Source: Amoebidium appalachense (taxonomy: Eukaryota; Ichthyosporea). Taken from it: 64,000 bases of DNA. Each line of letters starts with the position of its first letter. Within the stretch, counting starts at the first letter, position 1. Shown piece after piece: positions 26,294-42,787 of the stretch. The notes below the pieces were generated by a model. That model was not told where the DNA came from. It made no database searches and saw nothing but the letters and a program-made list of their open reading frames with translations. The stretch is taken from assembly GCA_963693365.1 (NCBI GenBank), contig CAVNZM010000003.1, forward strand, positions 8,494,001-8,558,000, in the 5' to 3' direction. The translations under genes were made by a program, and so were the position numbers.

Positions 26294-26500
26294 CTAACAT
26301 TTCCGGATCCCCCTGAACATTTGCCAAGTCTTCTCGAATCCTGGTCTGTTACTTCATATTCTGTCCCACAATCAAAGACCTATACCGTGCTGGCCACAAA
26401 TGATCTTACCCTGCCAAGTTTTTTGGGGCGACCTATGTACCCTCATGTACCTGCTATTGGCAGAATCTCCAGCATGAAGCGGGCACATCCAGACCCCTGA
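26294..26500 (+). CDS. candidate terminal coding exon, possibly an alternative STIM C-terminus
   Basis: An open frame in ordinary-composition DNA follows the acceptor CAG at 26291-26293 and stops with TGA at 26498-26500 (68 residues, starting LTFPDPPEHLPSLLESW and ending MKRAHPDP). It has no low-complexity bias. A phase-0 donor GTATCT at 25119 inside the last STIM exon could splice to it; a similar donor, GTATCC, is used at 21619. That would replace the last residues of STIM with this segment. Equally it could be the end of a separate short gene or a chance frame. No family was recognised. Confidence 0.35.
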   Translation, partial: LTFPDPPEHLPSLLESWSVTSYSVPQSKTYTVLATNDLTLPSFLGRPMYPHVPAIGRISSMKRAHPDP

Positions 26501-27033
26501 AAGGTGGCCCCGTGTGAATGTCGCTGAAGAACTGGTCTCTGCATGGTGTGTGTGAACATATATGTAAAACAGCCTGGTGTTCTTAATTAAATTAAATCTA
26601 AGTTGAAAGGTTTTTTTGCCACCTCAGTGATCAAACTCTTATAAGTGTTTGTCGAAACTGGCCGGGAGACTCAGTGGGTTGGAGGGGGATCCGGAGGCCC
26701 GTGGGGGAGGGGTCTGAGACTCATGCAACCCCGAGTTGCAATCAGGGGAAGGAAGTGTGTGTGTGTATGTGCGCGGTGTGCGTTTCTGTGTGTGTATGCA
26801 TGCGTGCGTGTGTGTGTGTGCGTGTGTGCATAACCTCAGGTGTGTGTGTGCGCGCGCGTGCGCACGTACGTGTGTCTGTCTGTGTGCGCGCGTGACGTCT
26901 TACAATGTGTGTGCGTGTGTGTGTTTGTGTGTTTGTGTGTGGGTAGGTATAATGTCACGGTGATCGTCACGTATATACACTTGCACTTCCAAAAACACAC
27001 GCCCACACAAGCGGCCCCCATAAATCCCCCCCT

Positions 27034-27073
<40 letters not shown>

Positions 27074-27214
27074 ACTCTTCCCCCTTCCCTGTCCCCCTCC
27101 TTGGGGGGGTGTTAACGGGGAGGGGGGAGGGAGGGGAGGGGAGAGGGGGGGGGGGGAGGGGAGGGGAGGGTTTAATATTGATGGGAGGGGGAGGGGGGAA
27201 GGGGAGGGGAAGGG

Positions 27215-27745
27215 GGAATGATTCGGAGTGCTGCAGTTCCTTTCCAACAATGAAAGATCATAAATACTCTCGGTTTCAAATGCTTCCCTAATAATAGTAT
27301 CACTTAAATGGTCTCTATATGTGGGGAGACTGATGCACCTGGTCCTAAGCTTTTGAAGTGTCACGACGTGGCATCTGAAGGTGTACAGCTTACTAACACC
27401 TGCCCCTCAAACCTCGCCTTTACTTTATTTCTGCCTCGGAGTTGCAACTAGGGGCTGGACTATAATAATCTGAGTCGATCAATAGATCGTTGACAATGAA
27501 TCGCATATGGAGCAACAACCAAATTCTTCCCACAATCATTACCAAAAATCTCCTAGCTGTTGCTTTACCAAGTAAATATTATTCGTATGGGTGACCATTC
27601 TAATAAATCCATGCCACCGTGGTGGCATCGAAGTCTTAGTTTGCTGCTTGCCTTCTGCTCTACCTTTTTAAGTTAGAGCTGAAAGTGCATGCACAGGTCG
27701 CCCCACAAATGTTGCTAAAAATGGACTATGTAGTACTCAATGGCA
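27215..27745 (+). repeat. interspersed repeat A, copy 1
   Basis: About 530 bp sharing ordered blocks with 28385-28765 and, inverted, 35230-35650. These include CATGAAAGAxCATAAAT-like sequence, TTTGAAGTxxCACxxCGTGGCATCT, CTCTGCCTTCTAAGxTAGAG-like sequence, TTGCTAAAAAxGGACT and GGCATTCTAAG. It also has GGGTGACCATTC, shared with copy 3. Copies are strongly diverged and no intact ORF is seen. Flanked by G-rich and C-rich tracts. Confidence 0.65.
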
Positions 27746-28384
27746 TTCTAAGCCACCCCCTCCCCCCCATCCCCTCCCTCCGCCACTGCCGCTGCAGCCA
27801 TCCCCACCCCTTCTGTCCCCGAGACTGCATGGGATTCGAAGGCACCTCATGGGTCAAATGGTTTCATTAACCCCCCCCCCGCCCCCCCTCCCCCCTCCCC
27901 CCTCCCCGCCCATACCACTCCCCCCTCCCCGATGGGCATCCTTCCCCTCCACACTCCTGCACTCCCGGGCCCAAATATCCCAACATGCAACCCCTCCCCC
28001 CCCCCCCCCTACCCCCCATCCCCATCCCCCCCCCCCCCCTCCTTTCCTCCACTCTCCCCTCCCCCCTTCCCTCTTCCCTCCCCTGGAGAATGTCTTCTCA
28101 CCACTGGTTGTCCATAATGATTACACATAGTATGGGTGGATGTACATGTGTGTACCCAGAATACAGGGCCGTGGTCTACCAAGAAGAAGAATGAAGACGT
28201 GAGAGTGTGTGGGTCCATGATGGCCAGGCCATAGGTGGGTGTGTAAGTGCTTAGGGAAGGGGGGAGGGGGGAGGGGGGAAAGGGGGATGGGGGGGAGGGG
28301 AAAGGGTAACATGGGGGGGAGGGGGTGGGGGGGGGGGGGGAGGGGGTGGGGGGGGGGGGGTGGGGGGGGGTGGATGAGTGATGA

Positions 28385-28765
28385 GTGCTGGAGTCGTTTT
28401 TTCGTCATGAAAGAGCATAAATTTTCTCGAAGTACAATGGTTGAATAATTTTAGCATCACTTGAATGGCCCATGTGGACTGAATGCACACGCACCCAGAT
28501 GTTTGAAGTCACACGTGGCATCTAAGGGCGTACAGGCATCACCTGCCGCCTGAAGTTTGCCTCTGCTTTATTGCCAGGCTGGATTATAGTTATCCGAGTC
28601 GATCAACAGATCAAATGCCATTCCAAAAAATTGATACCATCCCGTGGCAATCGGGTTGTCTTGGACTTTGTGTTCGCTCTGCCTTCTAAGCTAGAGCTAG
28701 ACTTTGCATGGACTGGTCTCCCAATGATTGTTGCTAAAAACGGACTGCTCATGAGCATTCTAAGT
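28385..28765 (+). repeat. interspersed repeat A, copy 2
   Basis: Direct-orientation copy ending GTTGCTAAAAACGGACTG and GAGCATTCTAAGTC before a C tract. It contains GTTTGAAGTCACACGTGGCA, also found exactly in inverted copy 3. About 150 bp in the middle of copy 1 are missing. Confidence 0.65.
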
Positions 28766-28900
28766 CAACCCCCTCCCCCCCCCCCCCCCCCCTCCGCCCC
28801 CCGCCCCTCCCCCCCCCCTCCCCCTCCACCCCCCCCCCCCCCCAAAACCTCCCCCTTGCCGCTGCTTGCTGCGGCTATATATATCCCCTCCCCCTTCTGT

Positions 28901-28941
<41 letters not shown>

Positions 28942-29892
28942 CGGGCAGTGTCTTTGCAGGGGGAGGGGGTAAGGGCGGAGGGGGAGGGATGAAGGGGAAA
29001 GGGGCTGAGGGGGTTGGAGGATGGTGGACGGAGGGATGCGGGCCCCCCGGGGTCGAGTGTTATTTTTTCTTTTTTTTTTTTTTTTTTTTTTTTTTTTGGG
29101 GGGGGGAGGGGGGGGGGGGGGGGGGGGGACTCGGGAAGGGAAGGCTGCTACAGGGGTGTGTCTGAGGGCCGATTTGATCGAAAGGCTGGCTCCGGCTATG
29201 GTGCGTGTTGATGTTATGCATATACATACGAACCCCCTTCCTCCCCCCTTCCCCCCCCCCCCCTCCCCCCCCCCCCCCCTTCCCCCCCTTCCCCCTTCCC
29301 CCCTAGGCCTCCCCTTCCCACCCTCCCCCCCTTTCCCCACCAAAAAATAAATAAATCACTGGAGAAACAGAAAAAGGCATACCAATAGATAGTCGTGTGC
29401 CTTTCATAAGTCCACCAACCCTTTCCTAATACCCCCCTCCCCCCTCCCCGCGCCCTCCCGTGCCTCCGCATAGCCGATGTCTGGCCTCCCGAATTTGCAC
29501 TCTTTCCGCCTTTTCGCCCCTCTCCACCCCCCACCCCCTCCCCCCCCCACCCCTCAAACCCTGCATCCCTCCTGCCTACGGCCCTCCCCCTTGTAATAGC
29601 CATCCGCCCTCCCGGAGACCGTCTAACCCCCCCCTCCCCTTCCCCCCCCCCCCGCCCCCCAAAAACACCGTCCGAAATGCCCCTTCTTCCGGGTCTGCAC
29701 ACCACTCTACGCCTCCTGCTCTTCTCTCTCCCTCTCTCTCCCTCTCCTTCTCCCTCTTCCCCTTCCTCTGCGTCTCCCTCTCTGTCTCTCCCTTCTATCT
29801 CTCCCTTCTTTCTCTCCCTTCTTTCTCTCCCTCCCCCCCCCTCTCTCTTTCTTTCCATCCCTCTCTCCCCGTCGCTCTCCCCTCCCCCTCTT

Positions 29893-29976
<84 letters not shown>

Positions 29977-30303
29977 CCCTTTCCCCCCCTCTCTCCCTGC
30001 CTCTCTCCGTCCCCTTCTCGATCCCCTCCTTTCCTTCCTTCCTTACTCTCCCGTTCCCCCTCATCCCCTCTCCCTGGCTCACTAACCCTTCTCCTCTCCC
30101 TCTCTTTTCCCCCCTCCCTGCCGCCTCCCCCCTCCCGTCCTTCATCACAACCACCCTCCTTCCACCCTCTCTTCCTTTCCACCTCCTTTTCTTTCTTTTT
30201 ACCTCCCTCCCTTCTTGCTCCTCCTCCACCCCCCTCCCCCCCCCACACACACACAACTCCCCCCTTCCCCCCCGCACCCCCGTCCTCCTCACATTTCTCT
30301 CAG

Positions 30304-33965
<3,662 letters not shown>

Positions 33966-34607
33966 AAACTGGGTTTTTGTATTGAATATTTATTATTATT
34001 ATTTTTGTTCTTAGGATGGTGCCAACAGATAGGCTACATTACTAGCTGCCAGTGATTCAAAGTTTATCTAAGTTTATCGGGGATTTTTTTTTTTTGGCTG
34101 TTATCATTATCATTACTACTCATTAATGTGCCGGTTTGAGCATTAGATGGGATGAAGGAGAGCTCTTTGATGGGTTTCTAGATTTATGGTGTATGCCGTT
34201 TCTGTCCGTTGTGAGGTACGTAGGGAAAACAGAGGGAGGAGGATGTGCGGGGCATGCAGTTATTGTCTTTACCTTTTTTTTTTTTTTTTTTACGATGTAA
34301 CCACCATACATTTAGGTAGCGCTCCAGTGTTTCTATGCTGTTTATTTATGCATGTGGTTTTTCTTGTATCTTGTATAGCATGTGTTGAATGTTCATATGG
34401 TGCCGATACGATATCTTTTTCTGTGACAGAGGTGTACTTTTGGCTTTCTGTTTATGTACTGAGGATCTGCAATTACGTTTCTGAAAACAGCGCAATGATA
34501 TGTCTTGTAAGTGCATAAAATTATGGTTCAAGCTGAACAAATACACAGAATAACACGAGGTTTGTGTCTGCATGGTGTGTGTGTGCGCCTATGTGCGTGT
34601 GATAATG

Positions 34608-34750
<143 letters not shown>

Positions 34751-35036
34751 CTTGCATGCCTGTGCACACACTCAGCAACGTGGACTCATGTGACATGTTC
34801 AACACAATAACTAGCTAAACGATTTTGGATGTGTGTGTCTGCCACTTTCTTTCCTTTTTCTTTTTTGTGTGTGCATGTGCATGTGTGTGTGTGTGTGTTT
34901 GCAGGGGGGGGGGGGGGGGGGGGGGGGAGGGGGTGAGGGGGGGGGGAGCGGGGGTTGTATGTTCGGATGTTTGCGGGTGCAGGAGTCTGGAGGGGATGGA
35001 TGCCCATGGGTGAGTGGGGAGTGGCGTGGTGGTTGT

Positions 35037-35068
<32 letters not shown>

Positions 35069-35229
35069 GGGGGGGGGGGGGAGGGGGAGGGGACGGGGAG
35101 GGTGAGGGAGGAAGTGTGTGGAAGGTACTGCATCAGTAAGTTAGTAAACAGAACGATGAAACCAGTCAGCCACGCAGCCTCACGGACAGAGGCGGAAGGG
35201 CAGGCAGGGGCGGGGGGAAGGGCCTCGGC

Positions 35230-35650
35230 GGGAGAGGAGACTTAGAATGCTCATTAGTAGTCCGTTTTCAGCAACATTTATTGGGCGACCTATCCATGCT
35301 CTGCTCTGACATATAAAGTCGGAACTGAAGGCACATTGGAGGCAAAAAAGTCCTGTGCCATTGTGGCACAGGTTTGTTCGAATGGTCACCCATCTCACAG
35401 AAAGGTACATCATCCACCAACAGCTACGAGAGTTGTGGCTGTGATTGTGGGAAGAATTTGGTTGTTGGGCACGATATGCAATATATTTGTTCTGTTGGTT
35501 GATTCGGATTGTCCACGCCTTAGTTGCCTACTCCGGCGATTATAAAGTGAAGAAAAACTTCACTGCAGGTGAGTCAAATGTCTGACACGTGGGATGCCAC
35601 GTGTGACTTCAAACTATTGGGTCCATGCCATGTGCACTCGGAGTAATCCC
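35230..35650 (-). repeat. interspersed repeat A, copy 3 (inverted)
   Basis: The reverse complement aligns with copies 1 and 2. It shares GTTTGAAGTCACACGTGGCA with copy 2 and GGGTGACCATTC with copy 1, and ends GTTGCTGAAAACGGACT and GAGCATTCTAAGTC. An inner inverted pair CCTGTGCCA-TTG-TGGCACAGG is visible at 35352-35372. No ORF. Confidence 0.6.
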
Positions 35651-35855
35651 TCTCTTCAGCCCCCCCGGCCCCAAAAGTGTAATATTCGGTGGTTAAAGCT
35701 TTTCCTTGTGGCTTCACATTCGTGTTGCTGGAGGTGGGTGGAGCATGGGTTTTGTGCTTACCTGTTGGTGATCGCTGTTGTGGTGGTGGCAGCTGCGGCG
35801 GGGGTGGTTGGGGGGAAAGGGAGGGAGGGAGGGGGAGGGGGGGGGGGGGGGGGGG

Positions 35856-36082
<227 letters not shown>

Positions 36083-36109
36083 TAGAAGAGAGAGGGAGGG
36101 AGGGAGAAG

Positions 36110-36140
<31 letters not shown>

Positions 36141-36237
36141 GAAAGACAGAGACTCGGAGAGAGTCTGGTAGGGTAGGGCAGGGGCGGGAGGGGTTGGGGG
36201 GGGGGGGGGGGGGGGGGGGGGATTGAAATAGGCGGGG

Positions 36238-36270
<33 letters not shown>

Positions 36271-36339
36271 TTTGGGGCATTCGACGCCATTGCATCCGAC
36301 AAACGCACCAAAGTTACTGTAGCACTACGGTCTTTGTCG

Positions 36340-36600
36340 TTTTGTTTTATCTCCACGCGGGGTGACCATTCCACAACTCACGGCAGCACAAGTCTGCAAG
36401 TGATGTAATTGCATGGTAGCATGCAAGGTTGTTGGATGCGAGTTTGCGTTTGACCAAGATTCTGATGAGGAACTGATTCGCAGTGTAAAGGGTTGCCCTC
36501 GCAATGATGCTGAAAAAATTGGATTCCGAAAAAATGTGCCAGTCACTGTGGTGGGCAAGCGCTGGAGTGCTTAAAGCAATGTGCCGGGGCCCAATGTTTT
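36340..36600 (+). repeat. interspersed repeat B, copy 1, with a short open frame
   Basis: Shares CGCAGCACAA-like sequence and GGTTGCCCNNNNNNGATGCTGAAAAA with 37195-37440 and 39895-40180. The frame 36428-36574 (stop TAA) reads cleanly, with GCPRNDAEKIGFRKNV and ending VVGKRWSA. It may be a remnant of a transposon protein or a terminal exon of an unrecognised gene. No domain was identified. Confidence 0.45.
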
Positions 36601-36640
36601 AATGGGGGTGTTTGGTGACATACAGACAGACAGACACACA

Positions 36641-36644
<4 letters not shown>

Positions 36645-36702
<58 letters not shown>

Positions 36703-36950
36703 GACACACACAGAGAGAGAGAGGGAGAGAGAGAGAGAGAGGGAGGGAAAGAGGGGGTGAGAGAAAGAGAGAGAGAGAGAGCGGGTGTGTGTGTGTGTGC
36801 GCACGAATGTGGTGTGATAATGTGCGTGTACGGTCTGTGTGTCTGTGTGTGCGTGTGTGTGTGTGTGCATGGTATGTGTTACACGTCTGCTAAATTGGTG
36901 TGCGCGTGTGTGTCTGTGTGTGTCTGTGTATGTGTGTGTGGGGGGGGGGG
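36645..36950. repeat. adjacent (CA)n, (GA)n and (GT)n tracts
   Basis: CA repeats (36640-36700), GA repeats (36712-36782), then GT-rich sequence to about 36940, between repeat B copies. Confidence 0.9.
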
Positions 36951-37194
36951 AGGGGGGACGGGGAGGGGGGAGGGGTGGGGGGGCAAGGGGAGGAAAGAAT
37001 GGTGAAAGAGGTGGGTGAGGGAGGCACCCCAGTAATAAGGATATCATAAGTTAGTCTCCTGTGGGGGCGGAACCGGGGGGGGAGGGGGGGGGGGGGATGA
37101 GAGAGAAGAAAGAAAGAGAAAGAAAAGAGAATGAGGGAAAGAGATAGAGAGAGAACAAAAGAGTGGACGAGGGGGCAAGCACCAAACACACAAC

Positions 37195-37440
37195 TCCCTG
37201 TATCCCACAATGGCACGGATAGTGGTTGCATGGCAATATCTTGGTCAATCTGCTGGGTCTCAATGGGCAACCAGTCCACATTTCCATCGCAGCAAAAATC
37301 GGCAGCTCGAGATGAAAGATTGCATGAATTCATGCAGCCGGTTAACACTGTGTTGGGAGAACCACCTCTGGCTTCGGAGGGTTGCCCCAGAGAAGATGCT
37401 GAAAAATATGATCATTAGAACACATCACAGACTCGATCAG
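37195..37440 (+). repeat. interspersed repeat B, copy 2
   Basis: Contains CCCACAATGGCA near the start, as in copy 3 (CCCACAATTGCA), and GGGTTGCCCCAGAGAAGATG followed by CTGAAAAATATG near the end. Frames are short. A further related piece may be 37560-37720, which resembles 35690-35790 (GTTxxxxCTTGGGGCATCxCATTC-like and GGTGGCTGGAGCA-like). Confidence 0.5.
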
Positions 37441-37489
37441 AATCGTACCTTGGTGGGTGGCGGTGGTGTGTGTGTGTTTGTGACGGTGT

Positions 37490-37520
<31 letters not shown>

Positions 37521-39091
37521 GGGGGGGGGGGGTGCTCGTGCATCTGTGGCAATTATTGATGTGCGATGAATTTGCGACTCATATAGTTGAGGTCATTGAA
37601 TCAGGATCAACCGTGCCATGGTATGCTCTTCAATGGTTACCCCTGGGGCATCGCATTCATGTTGTGGGGTGGCTGGAGCAGGGGAGCGAAGGTTACCTGG
37701 TGGTGATGGCTGTGATGCCGGTGTTGATGGTGGCGGTGGTTGATGGTGTTTCCTTTTTCTTTTTTTTTCTTTCCGTATTTTTGTGTTCTTTTTTGGGGGG
37801 GTTACGGGAGGGCGGAGTGGTGGTGGTTGAGGGGCAGAGAGGGTGGGGCGGGGAGGGGGAAGGGGGGGGAGGAGGGGGAGAGAGAGAGAGAGAGAGAGAG
37901 AACGAGAGAGAGAGGAGGGAGTGTGTAATGTAATGTGAAATGGAAATCAGCGAGCCCGGTGCCGGGGTGGTGGTGGTGGTGGAGGGGTCACGGTGGCGGT
38001 GGTAGGGGGAGGGGGGGAGACGGTGGGTGGGTGGGTGGGTGGGTGGGTGGGTGGGGGGGGGGGGGGGGGGGGGGGGGAGGGGGTATCAAGGATGAAATAC
38101 GATGTGAGGGGACTGGTGGTGGTGGGAGATTACCGTTGGGCCGCCAGTAAACAGTGTCTCTTGAATGCTTGACGGGGTGAAATTATTGATCGCAGAGAGA
38201 GTTAAAGAAAGGGGGTTGAGGAGGGGGGGGGAGGGGGTGGGGAGACTCTAATTAGCTGGAAGCCTTTTATCAGTACTAGTTTTGCATTGTACAGCTCTTT
38301 TCATTAACGTCTCGGTCGCATGCCCATATTTTTTTCTTTTTACAGCCCATATTTTTTTCTTCAGTTTCTTTTTTTTTCTTTTTACAGATACTGTCCGCCA
38401 CTAAGAACCCCCCCAAAAACGTGGGTGCGATGCATATTAATATTCTTAACTTTTTTGGACAGGCGCTGTCATATTCTTAATGGCGCGGAACTCCTCTCCG
38501 TCAGACCCCCCCCCCCCCCCTGGGGGGAGGGGGGGGTGAGAGGGGAGGGGAGGGGGGAACCTCGGGGGGAGGGGGGGGGGGGGAGGGGGGGGGAGGAGGA
38601 GCACGCATGGTATCTGTATGGGGGGAGCCGGGGGGCCTTATTATTTGGTCCGTCCGCTATTAAGAACATCCCAAAATCTGGCCGCGGTGCATATTCTTTA
38701 ATAGAAAAAAACAGACCTGGCCGCTAGTGTACTCTTATTGGCGACCATGGCCCTACAGCTTTACGTGCACAATCATGTTGCTAAGTAACGGTTGCTGTAG
38801 GTGGTTGATCGTTTTGTTTTCTTCCTCTTTTTTTTTCTTTTTTTTTTTTTTTTTTTTTTGGGGGGGGGGGGGGGGGGAGGGGGAGGGGAAGGGGGGGAAG
38901 GGAGGGAGGGGGGGGAGGAGGGGGGAGGAGGGGGGAGGAGCCCCCAAGGGGGTTTTCAAGGGAGCTCCCAAGTAAGGGGGAGGGGGAGCCCCCCCCCCCT
39001 CCCCCCCCCCCCCCTTCCCCCCTCCCCCCAAGTAACTGTTGCTGGTCCAGGTGGTTAGTGGTGTTTTGTTTTCTCTCTTTTTTTTTTTTTT

Positions 39092-39122
<31 letters not shown>

Positions 39123-39383
39123 GGGAGCCTCTGTGTCTGTGTGTGTGTGTGGGGGGGAGAAAAAGAGGGGGGCTGAGGGGCTGAGGGTGGGAGGCGGGGA
39201 GGGGGGAGGGGGGAGGGGGGAGGAGGGATAGAGAAGATGGCAGGAGGTGGAGGGGGGGGGGGGAGGGGAGGAGAGAGAGAGAGAGAGGGACAAGAAGGGA
39301 GAGAAAGCGTGAGCGTGAGCGTGAGAGTGAGAGTGAGAGTGAGAGAGATAGAGAGAGAGAGAGATAGGGAGGGAGGGAGGGGG

Positions 39384-39385
<2 letters not shown>

Positions 39386-39462
<77 letters not shown>

Positions 39463-39518
39463 AGAGAGAGAGAGAGTGAGAGAGAGAGAGGGAGTGATAG
39501 GGGAGAGAGGGAGAGAGA

Positions 39519-39549
<31 letters not shown>

Positions 39550-39640
39550 TGAGGGAGAGAGGGAGAGAGAGAGAGAGGGAGAGAGGGAGAGAGAGGGAGA
39601 GAGAGAGAGAGAGGATAGAGGGAAGAAGGGAGGGAGAGAG
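39386..39640. repeat. (GA)n polypurine block
   Basis: Nearly pure GA at 39386-39456, then GGGA/GAGT-interrupted purine repeats. A 27-bp tandem duplication (units beginning GATAGCAAAAGAGGG) follows at about 39679-39733. Confidence 0.93.
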
Positions 39641-39894
39641 AGAAGGAGGACAGGCAGAAAGGGAGCAGATGTGATTGATAGCAAAAGAGGGATTATCGGA
39701 AAAAGATAGCAAAAGAGGGATTATCGGAAAAAGAGGCCACAGTGACTGTGAGAATTCGAAGGAGATGGGGTGATCAGGGGAAGATGGAGGGAGGGGCGGG
39801 GAGGGGGGGGGGAAGGTTTGGGTTAGAGAAAGCGAGAGAGAAGCGGGTCGGGGAGGATGCCGATATGCTTCAAATATAACAGTCAAGTAATAAA

Positions 39895-40180
39895 TGAGAC
39901 CGCCCCCGTCCCACAATTGCATGGAAAGTCAACATGTGGGACGGTCTGTTGATCCTTTTGCATGGCCTAGTTGGGCTACAGTTCTCAATTTATGGCGCAG
40001 CACAAATCTCCAGGTGATGCTAAGACTGCAGAGCAACGTGAGCTACGCTTGCAATGGCTCCAGGCTAAGAGTGCCGAAGAAGCACTAGCTTACGTGGTGC
40101 CGTAGGTTGCCCTCCTTATGATGCTGAAAAATAATAATGATGGATTGAACACATACGCAGTCTGTCACTGGTTGCCGCTA
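39895..40180 (+). repeat. interspersed repeat B, copy 3
   Basis: Begins CCCACAATTGCATGG, contains GGCGCAGCACAAATCTCCAG (copy 1: GGCAGCACAAGTCTGCAAG) and ends GGTTGCCCTCCTTATGATGC followed by TGAAAAATAA. No long frame. Confidence 0.55.
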
Positions 40181-40310
40181 GCTGGTATTTGCAAAGCCGT
40201 TCGGAGTTGTGTGAAAAGGGACCGTTGTGGGTCCAGCCGGTATAGGCAATGTGTGCGTGAATGTGTATGTGCGTGTCTGTGTGTGTGTCTGTTTGTGTGT
40301 GTGTGTATGC

Positions 40311-40311
40311 G

Positions 40312-40369
<58 letters not shown>

Positions 40370-40397
40370 TGTGTGTGTGTGTCCGGTGTGTGGGTGG

Positions 40398-40453
<56 letters not shown>
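40311..40453. repeat. (GT)n followed by a G55 homopolymer
   Basis: GT repeats at 40311-40382 lead, after a short TGGGTGGC link, into a pure G tract at 40399-40453. Confidence 0.97.
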
Positions 40454-40455
<2 letters not shown>

Positions 40456-41348
40456 AGCCGTGGCATATTACCAAAGGTGAAGGAGGGGAGGGAGCGAGGC
40501 ACGGTTATACTTGGTCTCTGAAGGGGATGGCGAAAGACAGAGGGGCAAAGGCCTGGGTGGCGGGGATTGGGTTGACCAAGGCATTGGTTCGGCAAAGGGA
40601 CAGAGGGAGCCGGGGGTTAATTTCAAAAGAGAAAAGAGCAAGGGGGTAAGGCCTTTTTTTCCCCCCTAAGGTTTTTTTTTCCTCTTTTTTTCCCGGTGGG
40701 GGGAGAGAGAGGGGGGGGGAGGGGGAGAGGGGGGGGGGGAGGGGTGGAGGTTTGCACTGGTGGTGATGCTTCAACGATGCTGTGCATTGTTGTAGAGGTG
40801 GGGGTACTGACCTTTGCCGGGGGAGGGGAGGGGGGGGGGGGGGAGGTTTGTGTGTGTGTGTGTGTGTATGGTGTGGAAAGGAAAGCGGGCAGGGGGGAAG
40901 GGGCAGAGGGGGGGAAGGGGGATGTGGTTGAGTTGATAGCCAGTGCTGGCTGGGATTCAAAAGAACGGATGAACAGGGCCGAAATTTAGCATGAAGCATG
41001 GGAATACGCAGGTGGGTAGTGGTGTGTGTCACAGTGAAAAGTGTGCTGCATGCATGGGTGTATCTCAATTGTTTTGTTCCCTGCTTTCATGTTTGTCTTT
41101 TATACGCATGCACTCAGATATGTGTGCGTGTGTGTGTGTGTGTTGGTTAGACCGGTGTTCACCCCATGTTTTCCCTTTCAGTCTTCTACAGGCATGCACG
41201 TTCAGTGTGTGCAAAGCTTGTGCACAGTGTGGTGCGAACTTGTGTGTGTGTGTGTGTGCATGCATGCGTGTTCCTGCTTATACACAGTGATATGTGGCCG
41301 TGTGGTGTGCGTGCGTATACACAAAGTGTCTGTACGTGCAAGCGTGCA

Positions 41349-41354
<6 letters not shown>

Positions 41355-41422
<68 letters not shown>
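41355..41422. repeat. (GT)n microsatellite
   Basis: About 34 GT units inside a longer GT-rich region (41110-41560). Confidence 0.96.
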
Positions 41423-41424
<2 letters not shown>

Positions 41425-42010
41425 TGTGTTGTGCTTGCGCGTGTGTGCATGCATGTGTGTTCGGATTAATTTAGGCGGGTGGTTGTGTGCATGTGCGTGT
41501 GTGTCCGGAGGTGTTTGAGTGTGTATGTGTGTGTGTCTCGTGTGTGCGCGTGTGTGAGTGAAAGGATGGGGGAGGGGGTGGTGGGGGTGGTGGGGAGGGG
41601 GGATGGGTTGGGGGGGAAGGGACGTCTTTCTTGTGGAAAAGCAAGCCAACCCTAGGCCAAAAAGATACCACTGTACAAACTTTGTACAAGTTTAACATCA
41701 AACTGCCGAATTGCTGGCCGAGATATACTCATCAGATAATCACTTGATACACGTATAATGTGACATAACCCAGTCCCACCACCCCCACCACGAGCACTAG
41801 CGCTAGTGGAAGCTCCACCCATAAATTACACATCGGCGCAAGGCCTAAAAACCACATGTTCATGTTTCCCTTAAAAAGCACACTATGGGTTCCTCGCCGC
41901 CGGCTAGATTATACACTATCCCTTTCTAAATAAAGAATGCATACATATGCCTAGACCCCCCCCCCCCCTCGGCCCCCCTCCCTTTATGCACAACCACCAT
42001 CGTCACACAC

Positions 42011-42011
42011 G

Positions 42012-42087
<76 letters not shown>
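42011..42087. repeat. (CA)n microsatellite downstream of the SIAH-like gene
   Basis: About 38 CA units, followed by CGCGCGCG-like sequence. It is about 700 bp beyond the stop codon of the minus-strand gene. Confidence 0.97.
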
Positions 42088-42088
<1 letters not shown>

Positions 42089-42787
42089 GCGCGCGCGAAC
42101 AAGGGACGTAATGTTATTTAAGCAGTGGGATTGAAAAGTGATGTACAAAAGAAAAAAAGAAAAGCGTGTGAGTAAACACAGAGGCCGATAAAACAGCGCA
42201 AAACGATCCATACATTCTAGTTAACAAAACATGGCATATGCGTATGTAGGCATTTGAACAACAATCACAACCACAAAAAAAAAAGGGAAAAAAAAAGAAA
42301 AAAGGGGAAAATAAAGAAACAAATAATAATTGGTGTAGCTGAGTAGAAAATAGTAAACAAGGCAATTTGGTAAACAGCAGTGTGAAGGGAAGAAAAGTCC
42401 TGCCACAGTTCACCATAATACAAACCCACGAAATTTGCTCAAATTAAGGATATCATAGGAGACAAGATAAAGCACACGTACACCAAGAAAAGTCAACATA
42501 AAATTTGTGTACAATAAACTCCGAGGCTTTGGTATGTACATATTGTAAGGGTAATCGTGAATGCGTGTCCATGGGCGCGCCGCGCGCATGTGCAAAAATA
42601 GGTGTATCTATACGAGCCCCACATACCAAGATTTAAAAGCACAACCCATCACTCCTGCATGTGCCTGGTCATTCAATCAAATACGATTCACACTTGCCCA
42701 TCCACTTCAAGAGTCACGCTAGATTCGAAATTTACCGACCTTCCCATGTCCCCACCCACCCTCAGTCCTCTCCAACCTCTGACATTT

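Larger units (their letters stand above)
25149..30303. other. intergenic, repeat-rich stretch between STIM and the helicase/PARP locus
   Basis: Contains CA- and GT-rich blocks (25200-25510, 26750-26945), G tracts (25990-26028, 26090-26123), two repeat A copies, C tracts (27030-27070, 28770-28940), a T-run plus G tract (29060-29130) and a pyrimidine block with a (CT)n core at 29893-29970. Apart from the candidate exon at 26294-26500, I see no exon. In particular, no Walker A (GxGKT) helicase exon was found upstream of 30304. Confidence 0.55.

Noticed and set aside
29214-30254. Minus-strand frame of 346 codons rich in Arg, Glu and Gly
   Set aside because: Reverse strand of CT/C-rich DNA; composition is explained by GA/G repeats.
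38753-39922. Minus-strand frame of 389 codons rich in Ser, Leu and Pro
   Set aside because: Translation of GA/G-rich tracts on the opposite strand.
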